From Mytilinidion resinicola (Eukaryota > Ascomycota > Dothideomycetes > Mytilinidiales > Mytilinidiaceae): a stretch of DNA of 64,000 bases. A program made the position numbers and the translations under genes. Location: assembly GCF_010093595.1 (NCBI RefSeq), contig NW_022985450.1, positions 764,199 through 828,198 of the forward strand, given 5' to 3'. The notes below the pieces were generated by a model, which had not been told where the DNA came from, made no database searches, and saw only the letters and a list, made by a program, of their open reading frames with translations. This document shows, piece by piece, positions 10,455-22,224 of this stretch (position 1 is the stretch's first letter; every line of letters begins with the position of its first letter).

Positions 10455-12258
10455 TCACGCATGCTCGATCCTCGTCGCAGAGACTTCCTTTTCCATATCT
10501 GGAGTCAACCCTTGATGTGTTGCCACATGTGTAAGCTCTTCGCCGGATTTGTCTCCATGAGCCGCTACGATGAGTTCGTGGGTGTTGTGGTCAACGTGAA
10601 TGTCTTCCGCATACACCATGATGTCTTCTGTGTCGCCGAAGATTTTCGCCATCTCTTCAATAGAGATTCCTTTCGTTTCTGGCAAGACGAAGAACATGAG
10701 GATGGCTCCGAGACCACTGATAATGATGAAAACCTGTCACAGTAGTTAGTTCATGGCTTATTTGGGAACCGGGGAGGAACTAACCAAGTAAAATTTCCAT
10801 CCAATGTTGGCAAACGCTGTAGCGGTAGCTTGAAGGTATACGAGATCCGTAAGTGCAATGGTGGCGACTGAAAGACAGACGCCCTTCGCTCGAATATGAT
10901 TAGGGAACAACTCTCCGTAGAAGACGACTCCAGCGACGTCAATGCCCACGCTATACACGGCGAGAAAGCAATAGAAGGCCGCGACGCATACGCCCAGGCC
11001 GGCTTTGTTAGTTCCCGCTGCGGCGAAATTGGCTACCATTGCAGCTTCTATGATCAAGGTTACGCAGCAGGCTGCAACACCGAATATCATCAACGGACGA
11101 CGTCCTATCCGGTCCATCAGAGATGCTCCGACAAAGTTGAATATGATCCCGACAGTGATCCATCCACACTGGAGAGCGAGCTGATCTTTCGTGCCGTAGC
11201 CGAGAGCTTTGTATAGCGTTGGACCGTAATTGTTGATGACCAGAACGGCTGTACTTTGTCCTATGAATGCGAACCCCGTCGCCAATGCAGTACGTTTCCG
11301 GTAACTGGGCTTCGAAAACATCGCCTTCTATGATAAGGTCAGTCTTCGTTCCTCAGTTTGAGCTTGATATACCCACCCATCCAGGCTCCAACGTCCGATC
11401 AAGCTCAGCCTGTTTCTGCATTTGATAAAATTCCCCTCGGGCAAATTCTTGGTCGGGATCGTTCTTGATCTTGTGCAGCCTGTACGCAATCTCTTGGGCC
11501 TTCTCGACCTTTCCCTTCAACAACAGCCACCTCGGGGATTCGGGGATGAAGAACATGACGACCAGCATCATTAGTGGCCAGACTAAGGCGAGTCCCAAGG
11601 GACCCGGCCATTGAAGAGCCGGGTCCTTTGCGAAATAAAACGCCATCCCCATGTACGAAGCAAGGGCATAACCGAGAGCGATGTTCACGCCATTCATACC
11701 GACGAAGAAGCCACGGAGCGCAGGAGGTGCAAGCTCAGTGGTGTAAGTTGGTGCTTTCAACGTTAGCTTTGTGACGTGAGGTATTCAGAGGGCCGGTCAT
11801 ATACGCACTGACTGCCAGGAATCCCCAACTACCAACTCCGGCGAAGAATCTAGCGACGATGAACATGGCTATGTTTTTCGATCCAACTAAGAGGCCTCCG
11901 CCAAAGAGCGAAAAGACCGCGCAATATATGATGCCAGCTTTGCGGCCCCATTTCTCCATTACAACACTACATGCTAGCACACCGAGAACGGCCCCAGCCT
12001 ACCATCGTCAGTATGATTCCGGACACTCAGCGGAAAACGTACCTGAAACACCCCAGAAGTTGCCCCGATGAGCTGGTTTGCATTAGGCGTCAAGGCCTCC
12101 GTCTTCGGGTCCAGCAGTCCCATATAGATCAAGAACGACGGTTCTCCGAGTGTGACGCCAATGACAGATGCTGGGTATCCGAACGCAATTTGGCCCAAGG
12201 AGACTAAAACACAGACAACGAAATTATACCAGTTGAACTGGTGGAGTTTGGCGCCCAT
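10455..12258 (-). CDS. MFS sugar transporter (sugar porter, alpha-glucoside/maltose permease-like)
   Basis: Five exons: 12258..12043, 11998..11809, 11753..11377, 11327..10785, 10733..10455. All four introns (44, 55, 49 and 51 bp) keep frame; intron 2 ends in GCTAAC plus AAAG, and intron 4 carries ACTAAC. The product is 534 aa with about 12 transmembrane helices. Sugar-porter signatures are present in order: WGRKAG after helix 2, a central loop with PESPRWLLLKGK, DRIGRRP after helix 8, and PETKG at the start of the cytoplasmic tail. The segment KPSYRKRTALATGFAFIGQ is typical of the fungal MAL/sugar permease subfamily. It should import a hexose or glucoside at the plasma membrane with protons. 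The substrate is not deducible. The neighbouring genes show no matching hydrolase. Confidence 0.92.
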
Positions 12259-13742
12259 GATTGCTGAATCTCAAACCCAAAAAGATCAATCCTTTCAACC
12301 AGTGTCGTCGAGATCGGTTGAGATTATAACCGCGAGTGTTGGATCCCCATCGCTCCTTATATCCGTCACTCGAGCATGGTCTTCTTAACGTCAGAAGCCC
12401 ACTTCTGTTCATTCCTAAACCGAGTATGATTCAAGCAGGCTGGTGATAGGTCAAGAACGAGAACTACGGGCCTGGATTTCCACCACCAACGGGGATGGCC
12501 TGGTTCTCTCGAAACAGAATCTGGGGTTCCGCGTGGAGAGAATGCGGGGGATAACGTAGCATGCAGCTTGCCCACTTCTACGGGACTGTCACGATAGCAT
12601 GTTTGGCGGTATTGTGGTCCAGACGCCCGGTAGCAGGTTATTATTCACGCAACGATTCGATGCCAAGGCACGTCTTGCATGTCTTCTCACTGAATTGGGA
12701 CTTTGCTATATCCAATGATAGTCGAGACTGGTCTTTAGAGGAAAAGAACTCCAAATGAGGTTGACGGTCCTTGATCGACTCGAGTTCTTACGATGACTCT
12801 GGCTGACTGACTCTTCGAGATCATGTCGGCTGCCCACCACAAGCGTTGTCGGTAGATTCCCTAGTGCCGGGTATTAGACTGCGATGTTTGTAGTATGCGG
12901 GGAAGTGATGTTAAGCCAATTGCTGCGGGCAGAAGCTCTCGATCAGATTGCTAGGGTGCGGGAGTAGTGATCTAGACCTTGATTCTGCTGACCTGGCTAC
13001 TAATGATCATGTATTCTGCAAAGGGGAATGCACAATGCCTCGTTATAGAGATCAACTAGTAAACATGCGAAGCTGCCGCAGACAGCGTCAGCAGAGTGTA
13101 CGCAGATCGGATTTGTATCCGCTGCCTTCAGTTCCTATTGTCATGTTCAAGCTCCATAGACAGCGAACAGAATAGGGTACGGATATCTATAGCAAGGCAC
13201 TGTAGGATATTACTCTCTTCTGATGGGCGTCACTGATCTTACATAAGTAAGAAAGTAAGCAAGGTACATTCTGTGTTACTATCTCCGTGCCAAGCGGCAT
13301 TTATTCTAAAGACTATGAGTGCAAAAACATCAATCTGTATATACACTCCTTCAGCACTGCCTGAGGTGGCTTCACGAGTTTACTCTATGTTTAAAAGTAC
13401 ATCATTTAGGTTTATGAACGTATGCTAAGCTAGCCACGCAGCGGTAAACGAATAAGGGGCTAATCTAGGTGAGCTGGGCTCATCGTGGTGTTGCGCTGGC
13501 GAGAGTTTGATTTCTCTTTTAAAATGGTATCAGGCCGGCCGCTTTCCGCGTTGAAAGACGGTGACTTGATATTAAGCCAATCAGAGCGTTGTAAGGTCAC
13601 GTGGTATGTCCGCCTAATGAAAGGGGATATGTTCGATTAGTAGCGCCCCTTTTGATTACCGCTACATGACTTAGAAAATTGCGTCTCAATTGCAAGGACA
13701 AAGGGTAGATAATTCAAAATATTGAACGGCGACGAGTACATT
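12259..13742. other. Intergenic, 1.5 kb
   Basis: A TATA-like ATATAAGG on the minus strand at 12355-12362 lies about 100 bp upstream of the sugar-transporter start. The rest holds only short unsupported frames; I see no RNA gene or transposon. Confidence 0.4.
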
Positions 13743-15386
13743 TTAGACAAGGGTGATCGTCATCTCCTCCCACCTAATCAAATCATCAGATGGTTTAAAT
13801 ATCCTCTCATATACACCAATTCGCCGAAAAGCACGAGTCGGTTCTTGTTTGGGTTCTTCAAAGATGACCTCGCCCGATAGGACCTCTTCTAAAACAAGGG
13901 CATGCGAAATGACGGCTGGAGAAAGTTGATCATATGCAGCGATCAAGAGCATGAATACCATTCCAAATTGTGGAATCGAATCTAAGCAGTAATCCAGATG
14001 AATTTCGAACTCGCCGCCAGGGATAACCGCAACAGGGCGTTCATTCAGGCCGCGGTTTCGATAGGCAGCTTGCGTAAATTTCCCTCACAGCTGGAGATAG
14101 TCCTGACTACGTGCCATTAGCGGCCCGTGTGGGTTTGCCGAAGAAAGATGAGAATGGAGATGTATGAGGTTGAGGGAAGGACGTCCCAATCCAATGCCAG
14201 TGTGTTGTAATCTACGCGTGACAGAAGACTTGCCCACGACCAGGACGGCGCAATGTACGCAGATGATCTTTGCACGGGTTGCCGTGCGCTCCAGGCTAGA
14301 GAATGGCTTATCCAATCTGGCTACAGTCCAGCTGCATATGGCTTTCGAGCTCCTTTTCTAAACAGGGCTGCTAGTCCCGCTATCGCAGGAAGCCTATCAC
14401 TTGCGAATGTGAGTCTCCGTTTAGAGCAGTTGTTGACAACATGAAGCCATAAAAAATGCCACTCCGCATCCTCCGCCATCACCTTAGATTCGTAATGAGC
14501 AAGAGCATTGCTGATATTCGTTATATCCAATGGAGGGTTTCCGTAACTTGCGCTGGGGAGATAGTCCAGTATTCCCGACATCTCTGCATATCGACAAATC
14601 CAGTATGGTCCTGTCTTTGGGCTGATATCCATACAACTACGAAATTGTGCTTGGAGGGGGCCGTGGCAGTAGATCGTTGCTGGAGCCAGCAAACGTTCCT
14701 GCAGTACCCAGCCCCTCGACTCAAGCTGCCCACTGTAGAAATCCGAATTGCACCCTATGCCCAATTGTTCCGCCTTGATAGCTTCTTCCAACTCTCCGGG
14801 GCTATAGACGCATCCGCGATGTCACGACCGCATTCGCGTAGATCTTGCCCATGGCCTCAGACTCTCGAGCCCATTCCTCTGGACAATCCTGAATGATACA
14901 TAGCGAATCAATTCACAGATATCGGTAGCCCAGCTGTCTAGTGATGACGACCGCTTCTTTGAAGGGTCGGCTGAGGGAGTTGAATGGGATCCTCGAGCAT
15001 CGCTCTGCCAAGGTCGCTTTCTTCGTGCAGGTGAACTCTTCCTCCCCCCAGCGGTGACTCAATGTCAAATACCCGAATGCCGCCCTACTCTTCACATATT
15101 CCCGTTCGCGTTCGCATTCTCTTCATTTTGATCCGATATCCTCCGCGCCGTCATCACAGCTTGGGCTGGTACCGCCATAAGAACCACTCAAATCCTCCTT
15201 TGCCGTCAACCGAAGATTCTTTCCTAATTCTTCGACTCCTAGGTCGAGCACTCGCGATGGAATGAACGCGGAACCTCGTGCAGGGTTGCAACAGGCGTGG
15301 CTCTTTGAAACCAGGCAGTAGCCTAGGCAATTGCGAGCGAACGCGAGATCCTCTGGCGTGATTCTGGGTTCCTCTTCGACATCCAT
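13743..15386 (-). pseudogene. HET-domain protein, decayed
   Basis: The remains of a HET gene are readable in order on the minus strand: an N-terminal region (from 15386), FGYLTLSHRWGEEEF (the LALSYVWG position), then RYL-stop-IDSLCIIQD, where the invariant Trp codon is TGA (14913-14915). Next comes SRGWVLQERLLAP, then GL-stop-PDWISHSLAW with TGG now TAG (14321-14323), then APSWSWAS in another frame, and a C-terminal piece ending at 13743. A third in-frame stop is TGA at 15123-15125. The region after KIYANAVVT changes frame at least once. The order of motifs matches full HET proteins of the class with SRGWxxQE and APSWSWAS, so this was once a complete gene of about 550 aa. Confidence 0.85.
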
Positions 15387-16202
15387 GATGATGAATGAGA
15401 GATGTTTGCTGGGCTTCGTGAGAGTCAGAGTCGGCTGTTTTCGAAGGTATGGGCTGCCTCTGAATCCTCAGCCTTGCTGCTTTTCATGTGTGGTGCTCAC
15501 CAATCAGATGCGGGGAGACAGGCAACTACGCAAGGCTATATATAGGTGCAGTGCCTTGCCAAAAGTCTGGGTGCAGCTGCTTACCACCGTTGGAGGTGCT
15601 TCGGCTCCTTGTAGAAGTCTTCAGAAGATGTATTCTAGTTCTAAAGTCCCTAAGAGCTTAAGCTGGAGAGTGATAGTCACGTGATATACAAGAATTAGAT
15701 CAGGAAAGGCCAAGAAAGGCCTCCAAATGCTTTTCTTAATAATATGGAGCATTTTGGATACCAATCTCGGCTTTTGACACAGATTATCAATGTTTCGGAG
15801 TAGTTTTGGATGTGATGTCCCGTGACTAGCGGAAATGTTCCCCACGCTTCATCCCACGAGGGGCGCCCGCAACACCAACCTCCGACACTGCATCTTTCAG
15901 CCTTGGCCCAGCCTCAGCCTTGCTCTCGACGATGGAGAGGGCCTTTCAGCTCCCTGTGAACTCTCCGTAGGTGTCGAGCTGCAGGCTTGTATGTTTCCCC
16001 GTCCTTCGAGTCAACCTCACAGCTAACGAACGCCTCTCACAAGCGACCCATTCTTCGTACCATCGCGATTCTTCCTACTACACCAGGTCGTCCCCAAGCA
16101 CGCGCCGTCATATCCTCTGTCGCACAGTGTCACATCTCCCAGACACTCTGTGTAGGCCAGATATTGCCCTACCTACGTTCCACGGCGAGCTCCCGACAAT
16201 AC
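15387..16202. other. Intergenic / probable promoter and 5' leader of the kinase-GEF gene
   Basis: The plus frame upstream of 16203 stays open to 15987 but is rich in Ser, Arg and Thr with no domain. I treat it as leader. No clear TATA box. Confidence 0.4.
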
Positions 16203-19200
16203 ATGGCCGACTGGAATATCGTCATTGATGAACTGGCGGCCGACCGGAACGCTGCTATCGACCAATCGCCGGTTGAAGAAGAGGATGAAGGCGAGGTGAT
16301 CAAAACATTGGCTAACAGTCTTGATGAGCTGTTCTTACCAAAGGATCAGCTTTATGAGCCTCAAGGCGTCAGTAGTGACTCAACTGTTGACCTAGCACAG
16401 GCTAGGAATGCTGCGACTGTGTCACGCAGGGCAAGCATTTCGAATTTCAGCATTTCGAACTTTAGCATCTCCAATCAGAGCGTTTCCACGTACATCACAG
16501 CGAAGAGCGTTCGAAGTAGCATTGATACGTTTCGCACAGCATGGTCCGGCTCTCAGAACGTGTACGAGAAGCCTCAGATCCCAAGGTACGTAATGTATTG
16601 TCAAGCGCATGCGAATCTTCGCTAACAATCGCTATAGGAGCTCCTGGTACAAACTGTTGGCCGACAAAAAACTGATCCCAGACCCTCTAGATGAGAAGGA
16701 CTGGTCCGGAAGAGGCGAGCACGCTGAGTTCAAACCCAACGAGAGGTTTCGAATCAACGACCTTCTGGCCGTCGAGGACACGCTCGGCACCTCTGCAACT
16801 GCTCTTGTTGAAAGCGTACGCTGTCGACGGATTTTACTCGCCCGCAAGACAATTCGATGCAATCGTCGTATGAAGCGCGCCGATGCCCTAGAAGAAGTCA
16901 AGCATCTCAAACGCTTAGAGCATTCCCATATCGTTCGCGTCGTAGGAACTTACACATTCAAACAAGACCTTGCCATACTTTTGTATCCTGCTGCTGAATA
17001 CAACCTCGACAGCTTCATGGAGTCGATTTTGACCGAGTCACCAGATGGTCCAGGCGACGAGAAGACCGCACCGAAACTTCACGCTCTAGTCACTTTTTTC
17101 GGTTGTCTTGCCCGTACTTTAGATTTTCTACATCGGAATGCTACCAAGCATATGGACATTAAGCCCAAGAATCTTTTGGTTACACAGAAACGGGACAGCA
17201 ACGCGCCACTGTCTGAAACAGCGTACAAGATATATATTGCGGATTTTGGAATTACACGCTCTTACGATGACATATCCGAAGCCGAAACTGACTCACCAAC
17301 TTCATTTACACGAATGTATGCCGCTCCAGAAGTTGATCGCAAGAGAGGCTTGCCGGCCGACATTTTCTCCCTGGGATGCGTATACGTTGAGATGATCGCT
17401 CACCTAGCTTCCAGAGGTCGGAAATCGAAAAGGCAGGACCTCATGGCCATTCTTCAATCCAACGAGGATCAGCCGTGGAGATCATATGCAGGCAACATAT
17501 CCACTGTGACACTCTGGCTCCATGAGGTGATCGAGCTTAACAAATCTAACATTCACTTCCTCCAGCTCTATCCCATCCCAAACATGATTATCGAAATGAT
17601 AGACCATGATCCTGAACGACGGCCTTTTGCCGGGCATATTGCCTCGCACTTTGGCCTCTCGTCTTCTTGCTGCGGAGCGGGACCCGATGACTTTGCCCTC
17701 GAGAAACCTAGCCCGGAGCTAGCTTTTTCGGAAAGGACACCGCATTCCATATCGTCTCCCCGTTCGACCACAACAACCTATCAGCAACCATTGAGAGAAA
17801 TTCCAAGGCCAATACCTACCATTCTACAAGCCGCGTTTACAAGACGGTCTCAACCAGTATTCTCTCTATACAACGAATGTGTGTCCCTGCAGATACATTT
17901 CAGCGCTGACGCGACGTTCCGCCAATGGATGATGGAAGACTCGGAAGTTCTTCATCGCCTTCATGGTAGAATTGACGCCATTATTCTGATTTGGCACTTT
18001 TTACAGCGCGGGCTCCCTTTACTACGCCTCTTCAACATCGACATATCTCCACCAGATCTGCAGGCCATGGTAAAGCATATGGACTTGCGAGAGAAGCAGG
18101 CGAAAGCTGCGGTTGAGCTGTTTCTAGACGTCTGCGTTCAGCAGCTTCGCATGGAGTCAGAAACATGCTTCGAGATGATAGACTTGTTTGGCGATGATTT
18201 GGTTCGCTTTATGAAGGTGAGTAATCGTCACAGGTGATCTAACTTTGCAGTCACCCTGCCATGCGGAGCATGGAAAAGGTGGGGCACACTAATTCTGGAA
18301 CAAGCCGTCTCGTATGTACACCTGTCTGCCACTGCTTGGGTTGCTTCAATGTATTTTCAGAAATCCAAAGAAGATGGAAGCTCTTTGCCTTGTGCTATGT
18401 GAAAACTTGTTGGAGCACTACATGCAGTGGCAGGGAGGTGTACACACGGGCAGAGTACTTGATGAGTGTGCCACTTTTTTCATGCCCAGAGTGCCTGCTC
18501 GTGCCGATTTTTCCAGCACTAATACGATACAAAGGTTATCAAGTTCGTCAATCGGGTTCTATTCCTACTTGGGCCAACTGGCAAAGGGAATCCCTTTCTA
18601 CAATTGGACGACAATGATCTCCATTCGCGGCTCGCAATTGCTCTTGCCGGCCCACGCACTAATCGCGGCTACCTTTCGATGTCCTTGATCCCTGATTTTC
18701 TTGAGTCTGAGCGCCTCTATGTCAAGGACTTGGAGACTTTGGAAGCTATCAGACTTGCAGCTATCAAACATGGACTGCTATCGACCGAGGACCTAGACTC
18801 CGTTTTCTCAAATCTAATTCCCCTTCTAGATTTCCACCATGAATCTTTGAAAGATATGGAGTCCTCGTGTTCTCTCCCAACACTAAACCAATCTTGGGAC
18901 CGCCTCATCTATCACGCCCACCAAAACTACGACTTGTATGCTCAGTACCTGCAGAATCTGCCAACAGCAATTGAGCACACATTACCATATCGCGCTGAAC
19001 TTGAAGCTGCAGTCCGTTTCGATCATTCTATCGGTGCCATACACTGGTCTTCCATCAAGACTCTGATCCTGGCACCCGCGCTTCGTTTGCTCGACTACCA
19101 ATACTTCCTGAAGGTGAGTGCGTCCCTGATATGATGAGATTTGTTCTCATTTTCTCCAGAGCTACAGCAATCGAGGCGATCATGAAGTTGGAACCCCCGA

Positions 19201-19862
19201 CCTACCTTCCATGGCACTCAGCGATTTGGACGGTGTAATCCAATCCGCCTTCAGTAGCCCACAGCCTTCCTTCGGAATCTCTAAATTCCCTCATGTCTTT
19301 GAATTCCCCCAAACCAGAAACGCTTTCCCGTCGCATAAAGAGCCTTTTAATTATGGATGGGAGGAATTATATCCGCATGATACCTGGGGCGAATTCGTCC
19401 ATGATGGAAGAGCAAGACAAATTCACGTGAGTACTCCGCTAACGGATATGGGTTTTTCAAAGGCATAGTATGTAATAAATTTTCAGGGACACGAAACTTT
19501 GCTGTGCCTCTTCGAAAATGTGCTCGTTCTCTCAACGTCACTGGATCAAAGCAGTTATCCCGAGCCATCATCCAGGCCCAATCAATCATACATAAGAAAT
19601 CTGATATATTTCGACCCATCTCATAAGCTGACTGTGCAGAACAATCAACAGACAGAGGCTCCAGGTGATTTATATTCTCAAAGTAACTACTGCTCCTGAG
19701 CTGACACACTACGTACAAGGAAACTGGGCGCTTGAAGTCGACTCAGTTACACTCCGGTTCGCAACCGAGGAAATGAGAAACATGTGGTCCGAATCGATCC
19801 TGAGTCAAACAAAAGCCCGTATACGTACAAGGGTATCACGGAAACCTGTCGGGGGCATGTGA
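16203..19862 (+). CDS. Protein kinase fused to Cdc24-type CH, DH (RhoGEF) and PH domains
   Basis: Six exons: 16203..16585, 16638..18216, 18535..19113, 19160..19426, 19487..19664, 19720..19862 (1042 aa; all phases agree). The N-terminus is Ser/Asn-rich with an ISNFS repeat. Kinase domain about 175-450: Lys198 (LARKTI), HMDIKPKNLL with catalytic Asp301, DFG at Asp330, AAPE and DIFSLGCVYVEM. The Gly loop is poor and HRD is HMD. At about 530-670 a calponin-like domain as in Cdc24 (FSLYNECVSL, LFNIDISPPDL, CFEMIDLFGDDLVRFMK then VIKFVNRVLFLL across intron 2). DH about 703-855 (FLESERLYVKDLETL; LILAPALRLLDYQYFL). PH about 920-1030 (WGEFVHDG; WALEVDSVTLRF). No PB1 domain follows. Expected role: membrane-recruited nucleotide exchange on a Cdc42/Rho-family GTPase with built-in Ser/Thr kinase activity. 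Intron 2 is unusually long (318 bp). Confidence 0.85.
18217..18534 (+). other. Long (318-bp) intron inside the CH-like domain
   Basis: The donor is GTGAGT after ATG AAG; the acceptor is ACAAAG before GTT ATC AAG, with CTAAT 15 bp upstream. Joining these restores the helix FMK-VIKFVNRVLFLL expected at the end of a Cdc24 CH-like domain. Inside are other good splice signals (TTTGCAG ending 18250, GTATGT at 18310, TTTTCAG ending near 18360) and a frame with coding-like content, so alternative exons cannot be excluded. Confidence 0.6.
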
Positions 19863-20358
19863 ATGGCAAAGATAAGTAGCCTAGCGCTCATGAACCTCTT
19901 GGGCCGGTCCCAAGCCTTCACGGCCTAAGTCTTGTATACACGGTTCCGTCTCCTCAAAGTTCACGGAACAATATCTCCAAATTGATACACACTAGCACGA
20001 GCTCTTGGTCAATCGCTCCCTTGAACGTAAATTTCCGCGGCAGTCTTGAGATACTCAAAACATCTTCGACTACGGAAAAAGGCTCTCCTCGTGTTTTTGA
20101 CTACAACGACATGAGAGATTTCTAGGCGGGTCGACTGCCGGCAATACACGGAATATGAAATAAATCGACCACAAACCAAGCCCCTACGAATGGGATGATC
20201 GGAATGCTATTACGCTACCACTACCGATACTAGTCTTACATCTCTCTACATAACACGTACAGAAGTCTCCATCTCAGCCAATCGCTTCCATCTCCACCCG
20301 CGCAAAATCCTCACCATATCCCGCAACCGCCCCAGCACTACCCTCAACCGGATTCAAT
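19863..20358. other. Intergenic between convergent genes
   Basis: Shared 3' flank of the kinase-GEF gene and the carboxylesterase. Nothing recognisable. Confidence 0.4.
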
Positions 20359-22224
20359 CTACGCCACGCCCGTGTTCGCGTCCTCCGTCCCAGTCTGATA
20401 ATCCATCTTGCTGCAAATACTCTGGTACTTCGCCCCCTTCTCCACCTGCGTTACCAGCCCACCCGTACCAAACAGCAAGACCTTTTCAGCAACCGAGTTG
20501 TTGAGCGGCCACCCGAGCTTCGGGAGGTTTGTGCCAGCATTCGTCGGGTCGCTGATGAAAGCGAGTAAGAGATCCTGCATGCGATTGGCGATGGCGATTT
20601 CGAGTGGCGTCGAGGCCCCGGGGAATGCGCCGTAGGTATTGAAGTAAATTGCCAAGCTGGCTGGGATGGTGGGATCAGCCGAGCGTGGTTGGAGGAATGG
20701 ATGGGGACGCTGCGATTTGGGGAAACGGCTTACCTTGATGATATGCACCCATCCACGGCAGGGGGACATGTTGGTGAAGTTACCGGCGTATTCGAAGCGG
20801 AAGGTGTCGTAGCCGACGTGTGGGCGGATTCTGAGAGTGGATTAGCAGGCGGCTCGCCGTGGGCGCTGTGGGCAAATGCCGAGAAAGGACGTACTTGGCC
20901 ATGTCGTGAGATGGACACACGATGCCGCCGAGGGTGGTCAGTTCGGCTTCTGTCTGGTTGTGGGCGGCGGCGGTGGTGGAGTAGTCTGTGAGGGATTCGC
21001 CTTCGTTTCGGTTGGTGCCGACGATGGCGGGCTAAGAGGTATTAGCTCTTATGGTCAGGCCCTACTCTACTTCACACAGGACTTACGAGATTCGCGAACT
21101 TTCCAGCCAATCCACGCACAGTGTATTTGGAAAAATAAGTAATGTTGTCCGGCAACAGCTGAAACTTCAATCGCGTGTCTCTCGTCGTTCCATCCGTTGC
21201 CAGGTTTTTCTCTCAATCGTTTGCCACGGCACTTTCCGCATACAGCTGAGCAGCTCCGCGGGTCTAGTGTCTGTACATCCGCACTGACTAGCGACATGGG
21301 TGAAGTTGGAGCCGCTGTAGTCGACTGATCCGGACGGAGTGAGTGCAGTGCCGGAGCTCAGGATGAGACCTTTGGCGATTGGATCCTCGGGGTATGCGAA
21401 AGGCATGTAGTCTGCGCTCTCGGACCCAGCGGAATGACCTAAGAGCGTGATGCGCTCGGCGTCCCCGCCGAAGGAGGTGATGTTGTCGCGGACCCATTCG
21501 ACGGCTAGGCATTGGTCGAAGAGGCCGAGGTTCTGACGCGCGAGGGCGGGAGTGTTGGGGAAGTCGAAGATGTCCATGCGCTGAGTGGGGAGTGGGTGGT
21601 TAGCAGGAAACTTCGTAAAAGTTGAAAATGACCGGACAGATGAGAATTTCCTGGGTAGCGACGTAAAATATGGGGGGAAGGGAAGGCGATGGCTCACATA
21701 GTTAAACTTCACCACAGCCAGATTCTTCAACCTCTCGATCAGCGGCGCCGGATTTGTAGCTGGCACCTTGATCCCCTCAACGCTGAACCCTCCGCCAAAG
21801 ATGAAAAGCAGTACCGGCAACTTCTCTCCATGCTTCAATCCGGCCGATTTTACACGCTCAGACTCAGGCAGTCCTCGCTGAAGTCTTCAATGGTGTTGTA
21901 TTCAGGCAGATGGATGGAGAAGTAGTTCGGCATCTGGACGTACTGGGGGCAGGAGGGTGACTCCGCGGTTGCGTTGATGTAGTCGTGGTGGTAGGCTTTT
22001 TGGGGCGGTGCGAAGCGGAGGTCGCCGATGGGCGGGAGTGCGAAGGGGATCCCGCGGTATAGTTCAATGTTTGGGAAGGTGCTGTTGATTGTGCGGTAGA
22101 TGGCGGTACCAGAAGGTATGTGGACGACGGGTTGGGGTTTGGGAGGGCAGTATGCCCCGGGGAGGGCGGTAGTGGTGCCGCTGAGGGCGAGGAGGAGAGA
22201 AGAGAAAGGGACTTGCGAGATCAT
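20359..22224 (-). pseudogene. Secreted type-B carboxylesterase with three frameshifts
   Basis: The ATG at 22224 starts a signal peptide (MISQVPFSSLLLALSG). Typical landmarks follow: YRGIPFALPPIGDLRFAPPQ, EDCLSLSV, LLFIFGGGFSVEG, YRMDIFDFPN, the nucleophile motif GHSAGS, GTNRNEGESL (acid) and the late MGAYHQ (His). So all three catalytic positions exist. Introns: 21697..21581, 21086..21032, 20894..20831, 20733..20661. The frame breaks at three places: after SLSV near 21848-21851 (T4 on the plus strand), near 21205-21209 (T5), and at 20761-20765 (G5, before the active-site His). Each needs one base added to continue the family sequence. The breaks coincide with short homopolymers, so undercalled bases are as likely as true decay. 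The stop is at 20359. Confidence 0.78.

Noticed and set aside
18314..18688. Plus frame with plausible-looking protein text overlapping intron 2 of the kinase-GEF gene
   Set aside because: It runs out of the DH register, whereas joining 18216 to 18535 gives the expected CH-domain helix. Kept only as a possible alternative exon.
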